A stretch of DNA of 8,627 bases from positions 1 to 8,627 of the forward strand of contig JAJYSD010000025.1 of assembly GCA_021793745.1 (NCBI GenBank). The letters run 5' to 3'. Source of the DNA: Bacillota bacterium (GTDB taxonomy: Bacteria > Bacillota > Bacilli > Thermoactinomycetales > DSM-44946). Positions 7,336 through 8,627 of this stretch are shown piece after piece. The number at the start of each line of letters is the position of its first letter. Positions within the stretch are counted from its first letter, which is position 1. Below the pieces are notes generated by a model that searched no databases, was not told the origin of the DNA, and worked only from the letters and a program-made list of their open reading frames with translations. A program made the position numbers and the translations under genes.

Positions 7336-7718
7336 TTGACAATCCTCCTTGCCTTACGGCGATTCACAGCGGACTGATCCCTATTCCACTTCTTCATGTT
7401 CTTGGAAAAATCCTTGCTCCGCGTTTCTTTATGTATGAAGGGGGGGTCCCTGAGGGGAATCCTCCCTTTTCCCCGGGCTTGGGCGGGTACTGACGCGTAT
7501 CGCCGGATACATATTACCATGTTCCGGATGAAGAGGCTATACAACATAAGTACGAGATTGCTAGAGAGAAAAGTGAGTTCCTTGTCGACGGGGGAGGGCG
7601 GGTGTAACCCAGGGCGTTTGTGTCCCGGTTGGAAAAACCCACGCTTGTCACGGTGAGATCGATGGCGGGGCGCCGACATGACAAAAGGATTATCAGGACT
7701 GCAGCATATATGGGACAT
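7336..7718. other. Intergenic region without a supported gene
   Basis: These 383 bases separate the start of the minus-strand anti-sigma gene from the tRNA fragment. Short open frames exist on both strands but have no credible start signal or family resemblance, and the minus-strand ones run antisense through the tRNA. The region should contain the anti-sigma promoter. A minus-strand TGGTAATAT (plus-strand 7511-7519) looks like an extended -10 element, but I see no convincing -35 partner. A GC-rich inverted repeat occupies 7438-7468. Confidence 0.6.
7438..7470. other. GC-rich inverted repeat in the anti-sigma leader
   Basis: AAGGGGGGGT-CCC pairs with GGGGAATCCTCCCTT with two G-T pairs and one bulge. 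On the plus strand it is followed only by TTTT then CCCC, and no plus-strand gene lies upstream, so a terminator role is doubtful. On the minus strand it would lie in the 5' leader of the anti-sigma mRNA if transcription starts near 7500, about 100-130 bases before the start codon. Function unknown. Confidence 0.35.
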
Positions 7719-7762
7719 GCCGAAGTGGCGGAATTGGCAGACGTGCACGACCTCAAAATCGC
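7719..7762 (+). tRNA. tRNA-Leu (CAA) 5' half, broken after the anticodon loop
   Basis: GCCGAAG (acceptor 5' strand), TG, then GCGGAATTGGCAGACGT (D arm with the GG of the D loop) and G-CACGA followed by CTCAAAA-TCG match the first half of a bacterial tRNA-Leu with anticodon CAA; the acceptor and junction bases equal those of E. coli leuX as I recall it. After TCG the expected partner strand of the anticodon stem (TCGTG) gives way to CC and unrelated sequence. No variable arm, T arm (GGTTCGA-type) or 3' acceptor strand CTTCGGC follows within the next 160 bases. There is also one extra C before the anticodon loop (CCTCAAAA, 8 bases between stem positions). The fragment cannot form a functional tRNA by itself. 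It is best read as the tRNA side of an integration junction. Confidence 0.7.
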
Positions 7763-7799
7763 CAAAAACCGTTACAAAACGCTATAAAGCCGATAACGA

Positions 7800-7901
7800 C
7801 GCTGATTCCGACGATTGTCGGGGTCAGCTTTTCGCGATTTTAGGGCCGAATAATCGTGCGTACCGGAGGAGGCGAAACATTATTCGCTGATTCCCACGGT
7901 T
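7800..7901. repeat. 17-base imperfect direct repeat plus inverted repeat upstream of the integrase fragment
   Basis: CGCTGATTCCGACGATT (7800-7816) recurs as CGCTGATTCCCACGGTT (7885-7901), 15 of 17 bases identical. Between the copies, CGAATAAT (7847-7854) is inverted as ATTATTCG (7879-7886). In addition AAAATCGC at the tRNA break (7755-7762) is inverted as GCGATTTT (7834-7841). Clustered repeats next to an integrase gene and an attachment junction are typical of integrase or excisionase arm sites. That reading is inference. Confidence 0.5.
7801..7832 (+). terminator. Strong intrinsic terminator just inside the element
   Basis: GCTGATTCCGAC (7801-7812) pairs over its full 12 bases (two as G-T pairs) with GTCGGGGTCAGC (7817-7828) across a GATT loop, followed by TTTT. 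It lies about 40 bases past the tRNA break and upstream of the integrase fragment. It would stop transcription that enters from the tRNA promoter into the element. Confidence 0.75.
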
Positions 7902-7916
7902 AGGAGGTCTTTTTTC

Positions 7917-8170
7917 ATGAAAAAGAAAAGGCGGAGTAATCGAATTGTCGTCGATGATTCCCCACAAGAGACCGCCGCGGAACCGTTATTTGAGGCCGCG
8001 GAGCTGGACATGGCGATAAACGCATTCCTCCGCGCAAAATCCGGTACTTGTCGGAGTACACCGTCGATTATTACCGAAACGAATTGCGCGCTTTTCGGAA
8101 CATGCTGGAGCGGCAAAGCGTCGACACCGCCCCCGCGCGCATTACCGAAAAGATCATTCGCGTGGAAAAA
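7917..8170 (+). pseudogene. Tyrosine recombinase (integrase) N-terminal fragment, frameshifted and truncated
   Basis: A strong ribosome binding site (TTAGGAGGT) precedes the ATG at 7917. The first 41 residues end in ELDMAINAFLRAK. The continuation of a tyrosine-integrase core-binding (SAM-like) domain, IRYLSEYTVDYYRNELRAF then NMLERQSVDTAPARITEKIIR, is found in the next frame starting at 8039. One extra A in the AAAA run at 8036-8039 would join the two into FLRAKIRYLSEYTVDYY, so a single-base deletion (or a read error) explains the break. After ITEKIIR (to about 8161) the family similarity ends. No catalytic domain with the R...HxxR...Y residues follows, although such integrases normally run to over 300 aa. 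The gene is therefore a remnant of the integrase of the element lying next to the tRNA break. The original frame stays open to 8363 by chance or because it joins another gene. Confidence 0.75.
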
Positions 8171-8177
8171 GGCGATC

Positions 8178-8363
8178 ATGGCGCATCGGTCGCTCGGGCT
8201 TGTCGATGTTTACGAAGAGGTCGCGGTCGATTCGTTGAAACAAGCAGTATATGCGCTGAAACATCGACGGATCCGCGGCTCGTTCGACTACGGGATTCTG
8301 ATCCAGAAAATCGTCGCTTACCACCGTGCGCGCGTTGCGGAGGGGCGCGGTTTAGCTAACTAA
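8178..8363 (+). CDS. Small hypothetical protein of the element
   Basis: I do not recognise this 61-aa product. It begins MAHRSLGLVDVYEEV and continues through VDSLKQAVYALKHRRIRGSF to DYGILIQKIVAYHRARVAEG, and is charged, probably mostly helical and basic in its second half. The weak AAAAAGG at 8166-8172 could serve as ribosome binding site. The frame is continuous with the first frame of the integrase fragment, so it might instead be the tail of a fused 148-aa product from 7917; the stretch between 8040 and 8177 in that frame reads like noise (TCRSTPSIITETNC), which argues against this. It could also be the 3' end of a gene whose start was lost when the integrase was truncated. Confidence 0.4.
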   Translation: MAHRSLGLVDVYEEVAVDSLKQAVYALKHRRIRGSFDYGILIQKIVAYHRARVAEGRGLAN

Positions 8364-8374
8364 ACGTTTCGCCT

Positions 8375-8491
8375 ATGACTGTCCGTAAGTGGCTTTGCTC
8401 CGGAAAATTGCGAGGAGTCAAAGTGTCGGTTTTGTGGAGAGTGAGAGAATCGGATTTAGACGCATTTATCGAAGAAAAAAGGGGTGTCTGA
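8375..8491 (+). CDS. Excisionase-like helix-turn-helix protein, N-terminally clipped
   Basis: The 38-aa product (MTVRKWLCSGKL...VLWRVRESDLDAFIEEKRG) matches the pattern of the excisionase / HTH_17 domain, whose second half reads TVRRWIRxGKLxAVKVGxxWRIxxxDLexFIe. In frame just upstream, 8360-8374 encodes LNVSP, which also fits (LNVSPMTVRKW), but it is cut off by a TAA at 8357-8359. The expected first helix is missing and no ribosome binding site precedes the ATG at 8375. The gene is thus either a short variant or, more likely, a decayed one. Excisionases bind attachment-site DNA and steer integrases toward excision, which suits the neighbouring integrase remnant. Confidence 0.5.
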   Translation: MTVRKWLCSGKLRGVKVSVLWRVRESDLDAFIEEKRGV

Positions 8492-8492
8492 C

Positions 8493-8627
8493 TTGCGGAA
8501 GGTACTGTCGGCGTTGTTCATGCTGTCGCTTGTTTTCGCGGTCCCGGGCGTAACCTTCGCTGCGGACAAGGACTGTGACGACTTCTCTACCTGGGAAGAA
8601 GCACAGAGATTCTACGAGAAAAACGGA
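8493..8627 (+). CDS. Secreted excalibur-like protein, 5' part (runs off the window)
   Basis: A TTG at 8493 opens a frame that stays open to the window end (45 codons). The first 24 residues form a clear signal peptide: basic MRK, hydrophobic VLSALFMLSLVFAV, then a cleavage region ending TFAA. The mature part starts DKDCDDFSTWEEAQRFYEKNG, which is the beginning of the excalibur (extracellular calcium-binding) domain: D-x-D-C-x-D-F followed by an EAQ-x-FYE helix. The diagnostic DRDGDGxACE loop would lie just outside the window. AAAAGGGG about 9 bases upstream is a fair ribosome binding site, and the TTG follows the excisionase-like stop by one base. An ATG at 8520 is possible but would lose the basic n-region. 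Whether it belongs to the element or to the host is unclear. Confidence 0.7.
   Translation, partial: MRKVLSALFMLSLVFAVPGVTFAADKDCDDFSTWEEAQRFYEKNG

Noticed and set aside
6535..7377. Plus-strand open frame of 280 codons opposite the anti-sigma gene
   Set aside because: The minus-strand frame has zinc ligands, a membrane helix and its own ribosome binding site and terminator; the plus-strand product has no recognisable features.
7495..7530. Possible ECF-type promoter (GGAAC then CGATAC on the minus strand) for the anti-sigma gene
   Set aside because: The spacer is 18 bases and the -10 part is a poor match; the evidence is too weak to call.
7326..7748. Minus-strand open frame upstream of the anti-sigma gene as a possible sigma factor
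   Set aside because: It runs antisense through the tRNA fragment and overlaps the anti-sigma start, and shows no sigma region 2 or 4 motifs.
1..8627. CRISPR arrays, insertion sequences and rRNA genes
   Set aside because: I saw no regularly spaced repeats, no transposase motifs with terminal inverted repeats, and no rRNA-like sequence.

Overview
The window suggests a GC-rich, Gram-positive (Bacillota-type) chromosome. The grounds are strong purine-rich ribosome binding sites (one an 11-base anti-Shine-Dalgarno match), frequent GTG/TTG starts, a zinc-binding RskA-like anti-sigma protein, and protein sequences that read like those of GC-rich thermophilic bacilli. The family (perhaps Thermoactinomycetaceae-like) is an impression, not something the sequence proves.

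Positions 1-6113 hold the distal part of a co-directional aerobic phenylacetate-degradation operon on the + strand: paaA (3' part), paaB, paaC, paaD, paaK, a small EthD-family protein, a stand-alone aldehyde dehydrogenase and a FlK-type hotdog thioesterase, closed by an intrinsic terminator. PaaK makes phenylacetyl-CoA, PaaA/B/C epoxidise its ring, and PaaD is an Fe-S assembly-type factor. The aldehyde dehydrogenase may oxidise the ring-opened semialdehyde (or phenylacetaldehyde), and the thioesterase may clear toxic or dead-end CoA esters. No paaE reductase lies between paaD and paaK, where it sits in the E. coli order, and paaG/paaZ/paaJ/paaF/paaH are not in the window.

Positions 6124-7335 hold a convergent minus-strand gene with its own terminator. 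It encodes a 386-aa membrane protein with an N-terminal zinc-binding anti-sigma domain, one transmembrane helix, an RskA-like extracytoplasmic domain and a long low-complexity tail. No sigma factor gene adjoins it on its upstream side. Positions 7336-7718 hold no gene I can support.

From 7719 on the character changes. A tRNA-Leu 5' half (CAA anticodon) breaks off just after the anticodon loop and is followed by what looks like the left end of an integrated, decayed element: a strong terminator, repeated motifs, a frameshifted fragment of a tyrosine integrase, a small unknown ORF, a clipped excisionase-like helix-turn-helix, and the start of a secreted excalibur-like protein that runs off the window. 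The most notable points are the tRNA/element junction with its decayed integrase module, the make-up of the paa operon end, and the anti-sigma protein with its unusual C-terminal tail.
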